DNA of 64,000 nt from Streptomyces parvus. GTDB taxonomy: Bacteria; Actinomycetota; Actinomycetes; Streptomycetales; Streptomycetaceae. The notes beneath the pieces were generated by a model that saw only the letters and a list, made by a program, of their open reading frames with translations, was not told the DNA's origin and did not search any database. The translations under genes were made by a program, and so were the position numbers. The stretch's first letter is position 1. Each line of letters begins with the position of its first letter. Below, piece after piece: positions 35,026-42,833 of the stretch. The DNA lies in NCBI RefSeq assembly GCF_032121415.1, contig NZ_CP135079.1, positions 5,084,001 through 5,148,000 of the forward strand. The letters are read 5' to 3'.

Positions 35026-35222
35026 TGCCGGAACCTCCTCACGTGCCGAACGCGCCGCCGCCCGCCGCCCGCCGCCCGGCCCCGTCCGGCGTAACGCGAG
35101 AGGCGAATACGGGTCCCCGGGGTGACAGCAGGGGTCTGGCGGATGTGTGAGTTCCGGTTACGGGGATACGCGAAGGGTCCCCGGTGCCACGAGGGCGCCG
35201 GGCCTCGGCAACGTAAAGGGAG

Positions 35223-35495
35223 ATGTCCGTGGGCATCATCGCGTGGATCCTCATCGGCCTGCTCGCGGGCGCCATCGCCAAGGCGCTGATGCCGGGCAAG
35301 GATCCGGGAGGCTGCCTGATCACGATGCTGATCGGGATCGTGGGCGGGCTGCTCGGCGGCTGGCTCGGCAAGGTGATCTTCGGGGTCGACTCGATCGACG
35401 GATTCTTCAGTCTGTCGACGTGGATCGCCGCAGTCGTCGGTTCGGTGATCGTGCTCGCTCTCTACCGCTTGGTCGCGGGGAACAGGGCCCGCTGA
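35223..35495 (+). CDS. GlsB/YeaQ/YmgE-family small membrane protein
   Basis: This 90-residue protein starts at ATG 35223 after AAAGGGAG (35214-35221). It has three hydrophobic segments and the family hallmarks IIAWILIGLLAGAIAKALMP, then PGGCLITMLIGIVGG and a C-terminal WIAAVVGSVIVLALYRLV. The family (transglycosylase-associated proteins) is usually stress-induced and located in the cytoplasmic membrane. Its neighbour is a catalase gene 141 bp downstream, which fits a stress-response pairing. Separate promoters are likely. Confidence 0.88.
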   Translation: MSVGIIAWILIGLLAGAIAKALMPGKDPGGCLITMLIGIVGGLLGGWLGKVIFGVDSIDGFFSLSTWIAAVVGSVIVLALYRLVAGNRAR

Positions 35496-35636
35496 GCCGG
35501 GCGACCGCGGCGGACTTCTCGACGGGACGATTCGTCCGCATATGCCTACATTGGCAGAGGCGCGACAGGGTAGCCGTGGAGCAGAGCCGAGCCGAGGCTC
35601 CACTCCCGCGCACGACCGACAAGAGGACACGAGGAC

Positions 35637-37160
35637 ATGACGGACACGACCCGTAAGCCGACTACCTCCGACTCCGGTGCCCCGGTGGAGAGCGACGAGC
35701 ATTCGCTCACCGTCGGCCCGGGCGGGCCGATCCTGCTCCAGGACTCCTACCTGATCGAGCAGATGGCTCAGTTCAACCGCGAACGCATCCCCGAACGGCA
35801 GCCGCACGCCAAGGGCAGCGGCGCCTTCGGCAAGTTCGAGGTGACCGCGGACGTCTCCGCGTACACGAAGGCCGCGCTCTTCCAGCCCGGTGCCACGACC
35901 GATCTGGTCGTCAGGTTCTCCACCGTCGCGGGCGAGCGGGGCAGCCCGGACACCTGGCGCGACCCGCGCGGCTTCGCGGTGAAGTTCTACACCAGCGAAG
36001 GCAACTACGACATGGTGGGCAACAACACCCCCGTGTTCTTCGTGAAGGACCCGATGAAGTTCCAGCACTTCATCCGGTCGCAGAAACGCCGGGCGGACAA
36101 CAACCTCCGCGACCACGACATGCAGTGGGACTTCTGGACCCTCTCGCCGGAGTCGGCCCACCAGGTCACCTGGCTGATGGGGGACCGGGGCATCCCGCGC
36201 ACCTGGCGTCACATGAACGGCTACACCTCGCACACGTACATGTGGATCAACGCCGACGGTGAGCGGTTCTGGGTGAAGTACCACTTCAAGACCGACCAGG
36301 GCATCGAGACGTTCACGCAGCACGAGGCCGACCAGATGGCGGCGGCGGACACGGACTACCACACGCGTGATCTGTTCGAGCACATCCGCGACGGCGACTT
36401 CCCGAGCTGGACCCTCAAGGTCCAGATCATGCCGTACGAGGACGCGAAGGACTACCGGTTCAACCCGTTCGACCTGACCAAGGTGTGGCCGCACGGCGAC
36501 TACCCGCTGATCGAGGTCGGCCGGATGACGCTGGACCGCAACCCCACGGACAACCATGCCGAGATCGAGCAGGCGGCCTTCCAGCCGAACAACCTGGTCC
36601 CGGGCATCGGCCCGAGCCCGGACCGGATGCTCCTGGCACGGCTGTTCAGTTACGCGGACGCGCACCGCCACCGCATCGGCGGCAACTACCAGCAGCTGCC
36701 GGTCAACGCCCCCGTCGTCCCGGTGAACACGTACTCCAAGGACGGGGCCATGGCGTACCGGAAGACCACGGACCCGGTCTACGCCCCGAACTCCAAGGGC
36801 GGCCCGGAGGCCGACACGGCACGCTACGGCACCCCGCCGAGCTGGTACGCCGACGGGGACATCACCCGGGCGGCCTACGTCGACCACGCCGAGGACGACG
36901 ACTGGGGCCAGGCGGGCACGATGGTCCGCGAGGTCCTGGACGACGCGGCGCGGGACCGGCTGGTGGACAACGTGGTCGGCCACCTGCTGAACGGCGTGAC
37001 CGAGCCGGTGCTCCAGCGGGCGTTCCAGTACTGGTCGAACATCGACGCGACCATCGGCAAGCGCATCCAGGAGGGCGTCCGCGCGAAGGCGGGCGAGAAG
37101 GACCCGAAGGCGGCCGAGCAGGGCAACCCGGCCCGCTCGTCGATGCAGCGCAAGGCGTAA
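35637..37160 (+). CDS. Monofunctional heme catalase
   Basis: This 507-residue small-subunit clade catalase converts hydrogen peroxide to water and oxygen. Distal heme residues are seen in VRFSTVAGERGSPDTWRDPRGFAVKFYT, with FSTVAGERGS near residue 95 and the conserved Asn in GNNTPVFFVKDP. The proximal heme Tyr lies in LLARLFSYADAHRHR (~residue 337), matching the catalase signature. The first ~25 residues are hydrophilic and there is no signal peptide, so it is cytoplasmic. GAGGAC precedes the ATG. It forms a likely oxidative/general-stress pair with the preceding small membrane protein. Confidence 0.95.
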   Translation: MTDTTRKPTTSDSGAPVESDEHSLTVGPGGPILLQDSYLIEQMAQFNRERIPERQPHAKGSGAFGKFEVTADVSAYTKAALFQPGATTDLVVRFSTVAGERGSPDTWRDPRGFAVKFYTSEGNYDMVGNNTPVFFVKDPMKFQHFIRSQKRRADNNLRDHDMQWDFWTLSPESAHQVTWLMGDRGIPRTWRHMNGYTSHTYMWINADGERFWVKYHFKTDQGIETFTQHEADQMAAADTDYHTRDLFEHIRDGDFPSWTLKVQIMPYEDAKDYRFNPFDLTKVWPHGDYPLIEVGRMTLDRNPTDNHAEIEQAAFQPNNLVPGIGPSPDRMLLARLFSYADAHRHRIGGNYQQLPVNAPVVPVNTYSKDGAMAYRKTTDPVYAPNSKGGPEADTARYGTPPSWYADGDITRAAYVDHAEDDDWGQAGTMVREVLDDAARDRLVDNVVGHLLNGVTEPVLQRAFQYWSNIDATIGKRIQEGVRAKAGEKDPKAAEQGNPARSSMQRKA

Positions 37161-37180
37161 AGGGCGCGAGGCCCTGAGGT

Positions 37181-37218
37181 CCGGCCGCCGGTCTCCCGTC
37201 AGGGGGGCCGGCGGCCGG
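37181..37218. terminator. Hairpin between convergent catalase and Nudix genes
   Basis: Perfect 11-base arms CCGGCCGCCGG (37181-37191) and complement (37208-37218) with a 16-base loop lie between genes ending at 37160 and 37227. Confidence 0.6.
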
Positions 37219-37226
37219 GTTCGTTC

Positions 37227-37700
37227 TCAGTGCTGGACGAGCCCGCCGACCGGGACACCGGGCACGTGCCCGGTGGGCGGGAGGCTCTGCGCCAGGGCGA
37301 TCCCGACATCCACCAGCGACGACCGGCGCACGCGGGCGACCTGGGACAGCGGAGTCCACACGGCCTCGGCGGTGTCGCCGTTCGGCTCGGGACGGAGCGT
37401 GCCGCCGGTGACGCGGACACCGTAGAAGACGCCGACGTTCTGCAGCTCCGGCGCGCCGGGCAGGCGGCGCTCGTCCGCCGGGATCACCCGCGAGTCCACG
37501 CCGAGCAGGCGCTCGACCACGGCCTCCAGGCCGGTCTCCTCGGTGATCTCCCTGATCACCGTGTCGAACGGGTCCTCCGCGTGCTCGACCCCGCCGCCCG
37601 GGAGGGTCCAGACGCGGTCGCCGTCCCGGCTCACGGCCAGCGCGAGGAGCACACGGCCGTTCTCGATGCACACCGCGTACGCGGCCAGGCGTCGGTCCAT
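37227..37700 (-). CDS. Nudix hydrolase
   Basis: This 157-residue protein contains a complete Nudix box in residues ~37-59 (GGGVEHAEDPFDTVIREITE followed by ETGL), with the Glu cluster that binds Mg2+. N-terminal strands AAYAVCIENGRVLLA and the C-terminal helix fit the fold. It hydrolyses nucleoside diphosphates linked to another group. The substrate cannot be read from sequence; sanitising oxidised nucleotides or a metabolite role are both possible. It starts at ATG 37700, is divergent from the GNAT gene at 37797 and convergent with catalase. Confidence 0.9.
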   Translation of the reverse strand: MDRRLAAYAVCIENGRVLLALAVSRDGDRVWTLPGGGVEHAEDPFDTVIREITEETGLEAVVERLLGVDSRVIPADERRLPGAPELQNVGVFYGVRVTGGTLRPEPNGDTAEAVWTPLSQVARVRRSSLVDVGIALAQSLPPTGHVPGVPVGGLVQH

Positions 37701-37796
37701 TGCGCGAGGCTATCTCCGGTATCCGGTATCCGGGGGCCGGTGTCCGGGGCTGGGGACCCCGACCCCCCTCCCCGCTCAAGATCATCAGCGTGCAGA

Positions 37797-38405
37797 ATGA
37801 CCCGTATGTCGATAACGAACACTCCGCGGGCGGCCACGCTCGACGACGCCCCGGAGATCAGCCGCGCCCTGGCCCGCGCCTTCGCCGACGACCCGATGAT
37901 GGGGTGGTTCTTCCCCGGCGGGGCTTCGCGCGAGCCCGACCTGGTCCGGTACTTCACGACGATCTTCACCCGGCAGTACGGCCGCCACGGGGTGTGCGAG
38001 CGCACCGCGTCGGCTGCCGCGTTCTGGGTGACGCCGGAAGGCCAGGAGAAGTCCGTTCCCGACGCCGAGACGGTCGCGGAGCTGGAGGAGATCCTCGGCG
38101 ACCGGGCGCCGCTGTTCCGGAAGGCGGTCGTGGCGGCCGCCGAGCAGGGTCCCGAGGAGCCGCACTGGTATCTGGCGGTCGTCGGCGCCGACCCGGCAGC
38201 CCGGGGCCAGGGGCACGGGGCGGCGCTGCTGCGTTCCGGGCTGGCCAAGGCCGACGCGGCGGGCCTGCCGGTCTACCTGGAGTCCTCCAAGCCGGACAAC
38301 CTGCCGTTCTACGAGCACTTCGGCTTCGCGGTGCTCGGCGAGGCGCGGCTGCCGGGCGGCGGCCCGGCGCTGTGGGTGATGCGGCGCGCGCCGCGCGCCG
38401 TCTGA
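37797..38405 (+). CDS. GNAT-family N-acetyltransferase
   Basis: This 202-residue protein has the acetyl-CoA motif VVGADPAARGQGHGAALLRSGL near residue 133 (R/Q-x-x-G-x-G/A as RGQGHGAA) and a C-terminal NLPFYEHFGFAVLGEARLPGG typical of small-molecule GNATs. ATG 37797 is chosen; the Met at 37806 is an equally possible start. The substrate is unknown. Related Streptomyces proteins include puromycin-acetyltransferase-like enzymes, but specific resistance cannot be claimed. A hairpin terminator follows. Confidence 0.87.
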   Translation: MTRMSITNTPRAATLDDAPEISRALARAFADDPMMGWFFPGGASREPDLVRYFTTIFTRQYGRHGVCERTASAAAFWVTPEGQEKSVPDAETVAELEEILGDRAPLFRKAVVAAAEQGPEEPHWYLAVVGADPAARGQGHGAALLRSGLAKADAAGLPVYLESSKPDNLPFYEHFGFAVLGEARLPGGGPALWVMRRAPRAV

Positions 38406-38421
38406 CCGGACGGGTGGAGGG

Positions 38422-38444
38422 ACGTTCCCGCCGCGCGGGAACGT
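38422..38444 (+). terminator. Intrinsic terminator after the GNAT gene
   Basis: Perfect 10-base arms ACGTTCCCGC (38422-38431) and complement (38435-38444) with a CGC loop, followed by TTCTCC. Confidence 0.75.
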
Positions 38445-38494
38445 TTCTCCGGAACTCCGGCTGAGCGGGGAGCGTCGCCGACCAGGGGGCGAGG

Positions 38495-38791
38495 TCAGTC
38501 GGGGTACGCGGTGAAGAGCGCTTTCTCCGCCAGGGGCCGCGTCCCCGGCGCGTCCGCTCGCCCGACCGGTGAACTGCGGGTGTCGGCCCAGATGGCCTCC
38601 AGCCCGAGGGGGCGGCCCAGGTCGTGACTGCTCCAGGGCTGCCAGGGATCTGCCGTCGCACCGGAGACGCCGTGCGGTGGCGCCCCCGGCGGGGCCTCGC
38701 GTTCGATGCCGTCGAGTCGCCGTTCGAACTCCGCCTGGAGGCGGTTCATCGTGGCGAGGAAGTCCCTCAGCAGGATGGTTTCTTCAGTCAT
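38495..38791 (-). CDS. Hypothetical protein (98 aa)
   Basis: A minus-strand frame starting at ATG 38791 encodes 98 residues beginning MTEETILLRDFLATMNRLQA. The first ~35 residues form a charged amphipathic helix; the rest is Pro/Gly/Trp-rich (DPWQPWSSHDLGRPLGLEAI). No signal peptide or known domain is seen. A purine-rich GAGAGATG precedes the start. Convergence with the terminated GNAT gene and a sensible N-terminus support it, but it remains a hypothetical gene. Confidence 0.5.
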   Translation of the reverse strand: MTEETILLRDFLATMNRLQAEFERRLDGIEREAPPGAPPHGVSGATADPWQPWSSHDLGRPLGLEAIWADTRSSPVGRADAPGTRPLAEKALFTAYPD

Positions 38792-38935
38792 GGGGTCGGC
38801 ACATCTCTCTGCGAGACTTCAGCTGTCACATCCCGACAACGACAGGGCCCGGCCGAGGGGACGCGGCAATCGGGTGAGCGTGCGGGAGGCACCGAGGCGC
38901 GCTTCACGTACCGGTGGCAGCGGATCGCCGGCCGG

Positions 38936-39505
38936 TCACCCCGTCGCTTCCGCCCCCGCCCACGTCCGAGGCGCCCACACCCCCGACCGCTTCAGCGAGG
39001 CCGGGCAGTGGCGGAAGATCTCGTCGATCTCGACGACCAGCGCCAGTTTCGGCCGCTGGCCCTTCAGGGTCATCGCGTCGAAGAACGGCGCGTCCGTGAG
39101 GATGCGGGCGCGGCCGTTGACACGCAGGACGTCCATCGCGCCCGGTATCAGGTAGAGCAGGCCCACGTGCGGGTTCGACAGGATGTTGTGGAAGCTGTCC
39201 GCGCGGCGGTTTCCCGGGCGGTCGGGGAGGGCGATCGTGCCCCGGTCCAGGACATGGGTGAAGCCGGGGGTGTCGCCGCGCGGGGTCGCGTCGCAGTTGC
39301 CGTCCGCGTCGGACGTGGCCAGGGTGCAGAACGGCGAGCGGGCCAGCAGGGCCAGGTCGTCGTCGGTGAGCCGGTCGTGGACCTTGTCGATGACGATCGG
39401 GTGCGGGGTGCCCAGAAGCTCGCGCAGTTCGTCCGCCGAGCCCAGGGGTACGGCCCCGGCCAGCGGGCCGGCGGCGGGTGCGGTGGGGTCTGCGGCGTAC
39501 GACAA
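38936..39505 (-). CDS. Pyridoxamine 5'-phosphate oxidase-family (FMN-binding split barrel) protein
   Basis: This 189-residue protein starts at TTG 39505 with GGAG nine bases upstream. It shows the split-barrel pattern: LLARSPFCTLATSDADGNCDATPRG, seen as FCTLATSDADGNCDATPRGD at ~residue 59; IALPDRPGNRRADSFHNILSNPHVGLLYL, with PGNRRADSFHNILSNPHVGL at ~residue 96; and a final FRHCPASLKRSGVW. The last motif is typical of the MSMEG_1061-type group of actinobacterial PPOX proteins. Such proteins bind FMN or F420 and have varied substrates. It is divergent from the siderophore transporter operon and may share its iron-box region. Confidence 0.87.
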   Translation of the reverse strand: MSYAADPTAPAAGPLAGAVPLGSADELRELLGTPHPIVIDKVHDRLTDDDLALLARSPFCTLATSDADGNCDATPRGDTPGFTHVLDRGTIALPDRPGNRRADSFHNILSNPHVGLLYLIPGAMDVLRVNGRARILTDAPFFDAMTLKGQRPKLALVVEIDEIFRHCPASLKRSGVWAPRTWAGAEATG

Positions 39506-39560
39506 GGCGGTGCTCCGGAGCTCGTGGGGGTGCGGCAGCGCGCCGCACTGACAGGCGCTG

Positions 39561-39579
39561 TTAGGGTGACCTTACTTTG
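39561..39579. promoter_or_regulatory. Weak DmdR1/IdeR-type iron box between PPOX and siderophore permease genes
   Basis: TTAGGGTGACCTTACTTTG matches the consensus TTAGGTTAGGCTAACCTAA at about 11 of 19 positions. It sits in the divergent gap upstream of the FecCD-type permease operon. The position is right but the match is modest; the strong box at 42811 supports iron control of this locus. Confidence 0.45.
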
Positions 39580-39685
39580 GGCCCCCTTATGTTTCCCGTC
39601 CGGGGTGGACCGGCCGATGAGGGCGTCTCCCGTGCGCCGGGGGCGCTCCCCGGCGCCGACGAACCAGCGTGAGGAACGAACAACA

Positions 39686-39718
39686 GTGCACCACCGCATT
39701 CCGGCGGCCGGGTCGTGA
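39686..39718 (+). CDS. Short upstream ORF (10 aa) coupled to the siderophore permease
   Basis: GTG 39686 to TGA 39716-39718 encodes MHHRIPAAGS. GAGGAA at 39671-39676 is well spaced for this start, whereas the permease GTG at 39715 has no ribosome site of its own and overlaps the stop as GTGA. The permease is probably translated by coupling to this short frame. Confidence 0.45.
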   Translation: MHHRIPAAGS

Positions 39719-40788
39719 GCGGCTCGGCCTTCCTGGAGAAGGGGAGGGAGGCGTCGGCCGACGGCGGCAAGGAAGCGCGGCGCAAGCGCAGCCGGCCCGT
39801 GCTCGCCCTCGGGCTGCTCGCCGCCCTGGCCGTGCTGTTCCTCACCGCCGTCGCCAGTCTGGCCATCGGCTCCGGAGATGTGCCCTTCCGCGACGTCGTC
39901 GACGGGGTGCTCGATCCGGACACGGCCGTCAAGGGGCAGCTCATCGTCCAGGAGGTCCGCATCCCGCGCACCGTCGCCGGGCTGCTGGCCGGTGCGGCGC
40001 TCGGCCTCGCGGGCACGGTGATGCAGGGCGTCGCCCGCAACCCCCTCGCCGACCCCCAGCTCCTCGGCATCAACGCCGGTGCCTCCGTGGCCGTCGTCTG
40101 CTCGATCACCCTGCTCGGGTTCACCGTCGCCACCCAGTTCATCTGGTTCGGCTTCCTCGGCGCGCTGCTCGCCGCCCTCCTCGTGTACGGGGTCGGCTCG
40201 CTCGGGCGGGAAGGCGCGACACCGGTGAAGCTGGCCCTGGCCGGGGCCGCGACCGCCGCCGTCCTCACCTCGATCACCAGCGCGATCCTGCTCCAGGACC
40301 GAGGCAGCTACGACCAGTTCCGCTTCTGGCAGCTCGGTGCGCTGACCGCCCGCGGCTCCGAGGTGCTGTGGCAGGTCTCGCCGTTCATCCTGGTCGGCAC
40401 CGTCCTCGCCCTGGCCCTCGGGCCGCAGCTCAACGCCCTCTCCCTCGGCGACGACCTCGCCCGCGGCCTCGGCCAGCGCGTCGGGGCCATCCGCATGGTG
40501 TCCGCCCTCGCCGTGGTGATCCTCTGCGGCGCGGCCACCGTCGTCGCCGGGCCCATCGGCTTCGTCGGCCTCGCCGTACCGCACGCCGCCCGGCTCATCA
40601 CCGGGCCCGACTACCGCTGGGTGCTCCCGTACAGCATGGTGCTCGCCCCGGTCATGCTGCTCGTCGCCGACATCGTCGGCCGGGTCATCGCCCGCCCGGG
40701 CGAGGTGCAGGTCGGCGTGGTCACGGCCGCGATCGGCTGCATCCCCTTCATCTGGCTGGTCCGCCGCAGGAAGCTGGTGGAACTGTGA
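39715..40788 (+). CDS. Ferric-siderophore ABC permease (FecCD family), first subunit
   Basis: This 357-residue membrane protein starts at GTG 39715, overlapping the stop of a 10-residue upstream frame. About nine or ten hydrophobic segments are seen. FecCD signatures include VRIPRTVAGLLAGAALGLAGTVMQ (as RIPRTVAGLLAGAALGLAG, ~residue 83), QGVARNPLADPQLLGINAGAS and GPIGFVGLAVPHAARLITG (the ATPase-contact helix, ~residue 283). It pairs with the permease that overlaps its 3' end. The operon likely imports a hydroxamate or similar ferric siderophore. Confidence 0.92.
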   Translation: MSGSAFLEKGREASADGGKEARRKRSRPVLALGLLAALAVLFLTAVASLAIGSGDVPFRDVVDGVLDPDTAVKGQLIVQEVRIPRTVAGLLAGAALGLAGTVMQGVARNPLADPQLLGINAGASVAVVCSITLLGFTVATQFIWFGFLGALLAALLVYGVGSLGREGATPVKLALAGAATAAVLTSITSAILLQDRGSYDQFRFWQLGALTARGSEVLWQVSPFILVGTVLALALGPQLNALSLGDDLARGLGQRVGAIRMVSALAVVILCGAATVVAGPIGFVGLAVPHAARLITGPDYRWVLPYSMVLAPVMLLVADIVGRVIARPGEVQVGVVTAAIGCIPFIWLVRRRKLVEL

Positions 40789-41867
40789 GCCGGACCCCGG
40801 TCGTCGCCAGGAACGCCACCGCCGACGACGAGCGCCTCACCGACGCCGTACGCCAGGTCTCCGCCGTACGCGGCCGGGGCCTGCGCCGCTCCGTCCTCGT
40901 CGGCTCGGGCCTGTTCGCCGCCGTGGTGGTCGTGTTCGGCGTCTCGCTCAGTTTCGGCGACATGGTGATGCCCCTGGGGAAGGTCGTGGCCACCCTGTTC
41001 GGCGGTGGCGACGGCGGATCACGGTTCGTCGTGCTGGACCTGCGGCTGCCCCGCGCCCTCCTCGCGATCCTCGTCGGCATCGCCTTCGGACTCTCCGGAG
41101 CCGTCTTCCAGACCGTGCTGCGCAACCCGCTCGCCAGCCCCGACCTCATCGGCATCAGCGCCGGGGCCAGTGCGGTCGCCGTCACCGCAGCCCTGCTCTT
41201 CCAGGTCAGCGGACTCGCCCTGTCCGCGAGCGCCCTCACCGGCTCCCTGGTCGCCGGAGCCGCCATCTATCTGCTCGCGTGGCGGCAGGGCACCGCAGGA
41301 CAGCGCCTGGTCCTCGTCGGCATCGGCGTCGGCATGGGGCTCTCCAGCATCGTCTGGTACGTGATGGCCCGCTCCGAGACCACTGACGCGCAGGAGGCGT
41401 TCCGCTGGCTCGCGGGCAGCCTCAACGGCCGTTCCTGGGGCCAGATGTGGCCGCTCCTCATCGCCCTCGGCCTCCTCGTACCGCTGACCGTCCTCGCCGC
41501 CCACGCGCTGCGCCCCCTCCAGCTCGGGGACGACGCCGCGGCCGGGCTCGGCGCGCAGGTCGAGAGCGGCCGGCTCGCGCTGCTGGCCTGCGCGACGGCG
41601 CTCGCCGGGGTCGCGACCGCCGCCGCCGGGCCCGTCGGGTTCGTGGCGTTCGTCGCCGCCCCGATCGCCCGCCGGCTGGTCCCGGGCCGGGGCGCGGCCC
41701 TGCCGCAGGCCGCCCTGACCGGGGCGTTGATCGTCCTGGTCGCGGACTTCGCGGCGCAGCACCTGTTTCCGGTGCAGCTGCCGGTGGGCGTGGTCACCAG
41801 CATCATCGGGGCCCCGTACCTGCTGCTGCTCCTGGCCCGCGCCAACCGCGTCGGCAGCGGGGGTTGA
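40785..41867 (+). CDS. Ferric-siderophore ABC permease (FecCD family), second subunit
   Basis: This 360-residue permease starts at GTG 40785, overlapping the previous stop by four bases (GTGA). It has a hydrophilic N-terminus of ~40 residues, then FecCD-type helices and motifs DLRLPRALLAILVGIAFGLSG, AVFQTVLRNPLASPDLIGIS and GPVGFVAFVAAPIARRLVPG. It forms the heterodimeric pore with the preceding permease. Only one base separates its stop from the start of the ATPase gene. Confidence 0.92.
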   Translation: MSRTPVVARNATADDERLTDAVRQVSAVRGRGLRRSVLVGSGLFAAVVVVFGVSLSFGDMVMPLGKVVATLFGGGDGGSRFVVLDLRLPRALLAILVGIAFGLSGAVFQTVLRNPLASPDLIGISAGASAVAVTAALLFQVSGLALSASALTGSLVAGAAIYLLAWRQGTAGQRLVLVGIGVGMGLSSIVWYVMARSETTDAQEAFRWLAGSLNGRSWGQMWPLLIALGLLVPLTVLAAHALRPLQLGDDAAAGLGAQVESGRLALLACATALAGVATAAAGPVGFVAFVAAPIARRLVPGRGAALPQAALTGALIVLVADFAAQHLFPVQLPVGVVTSIIGAPYLLLLLARANRVGSGG

Positions 41868-41868
41868 G

Positions 41869-42732
41869 ATGGCGAAGCAGACAGTCCAGAAGGACAAGGA
41901 CGACGAAAGGTGTGGCCCTGTCGTGGCCGAACACACTCTGGAAGCCCGGGACGTCCGGCTCGGCTACGGCGAACGCGAGATCGTCCCCGGTCTGAGCGTC
42001 GCCGTGCCGCCCGGGAAGATCACGGTCATCGTCGGCCCCAACGCCTGCGGCAAGTCGACCCTGTTGCGGGCGATGGCCCGGCTGCTGGCCCCCTCCGCCG
42101 GGGCGGTGCTCCTGGACGGCCGGTCCCTCCAGGAGATGCCGACCAAGGAGGTCGCCTCCGTGCTCGGCATCCTGCCGCAGAGCCCCACGGCCCCGGAAGG
42201 CATCACCGTCTCCGACCTGGTCGGGCGCGGCCGCTACCCGCACCAGGGCTGGTTCCGCCGCTGGAGCGCGGAGGACGACCGGGCGGTCGCACAGGCGCTG
42301 CTGTCGACCGATGTCCTCGAACTCGCCGACCGGTCGGTGGACGAGCTGTCCGGCGGCCAGCGCCAGCGGGTGTGGATAGCGATGGCGCTCGCCCAGCACA
42401 CCGACATCCTCCTGCTCGACGAACCGACGACCTACCTCGACGCCAGCCACCAGCTCGACGTCCTCGACCTGCTCACCGACCTCAACCGCGAGCAGGGCGT
42501 CACCATGGTGGCCGTGCTGCACGACCTGAACCTTGCCTGCCGGTACGCCGACCACATGATCGCGATGAAGGCGGGGCGGATCGTCGCCGAGGGCCGGCCG
42601 GTCGACATCGTCACGGCGGAGCTGGTCGGAGAGGTCTTCGGGATGCGCTGCTCGGTGATCGAGGACCCGGCGTCGGCCACCCCGATGGTCGTGCCGCTGG
42701 GCCGCCACCACGTCAAGGACCCGGCCGCCTGA
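41869..42732 (+). CDS. Ferric-siderophore ABC transporter ATP-binding protein (FecE/FepC type)
   Basis: This 287-residue ATPase has Walker A GPNACGKSTLLRAM (~residue 57), a Q-loop GILPQSPTAPEGITVSDLVG typical of FepC/FhuC, the signature LSGGQRQRVWIAMALAQ (~residue 161) and Walker B ILLLDEPTTYLD (~residue 180). The first ~18 residues (KQTVQKDKDDERC) are hydrophilic and variable; the GTG near 41923 (VAEHTLEARDV) is an alternative start. It couples ATP hydrolysis to siderophore import by the two preceding permeases. Confidence 0.93.
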   Translation: MAKQTVQKDKDDERCGPVVAEHTLEARDVRLGYGEREIVPGLSVAVPPGKITVIVGPNACGKSTLLRAMARLLAPSAGAVLLDGRSLQEMPTKEVASVLGILPQSPTAPEGITVSDLVGRGRYPHQGWFRRWSAEDDRAVAQALLSTDVLELADRSVDELSGGQRQRVWIAMALAQHTDILLLDEPTTYLDASHQLDVLDLLTDLNREQGVTMVAVLHDLNLACRYADHMIAMKAGRIVAEGRPVDIVTAELVGEVFGMRCSVIEDPASATPMVVPLGRHHVKDPAA

Positions 42733-42810
42733 GCTTCGCACGTACGGGCGCGGACTCTGGGGCGTACGGGGGAGCAGGGCACTGAGGTCGACCCGATGGC
42801 ACCGTTGTCA

Positions 42811-42829
42811 TTAGGTGAGGCTAGCCTAA
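42811..42829. promoter_or_regulatory. Strong DmdR1/IdeR-type iron box
   Basis: TTAGGTGAGGCTAGCCTAA matches the actinobacterial iron-box consensus TTAGGTTAGGCTAACCTAA at 17 of 19 positions. It ends five bases before the ATG of the siderophore-binding lipoprotein, so the iron-loaded repressor would cover the start region. A short or absent mRNA leader is implied. Confidence 0.85.
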
Positions 42830-42833
42830 GGGT

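Noticed and set aside
39561..39579. The upstream iron box as a strong DmdR1 site
   Set aside because: Only about 11 of 19 positions match, so I list it with low confidence instead of as a firm operator.
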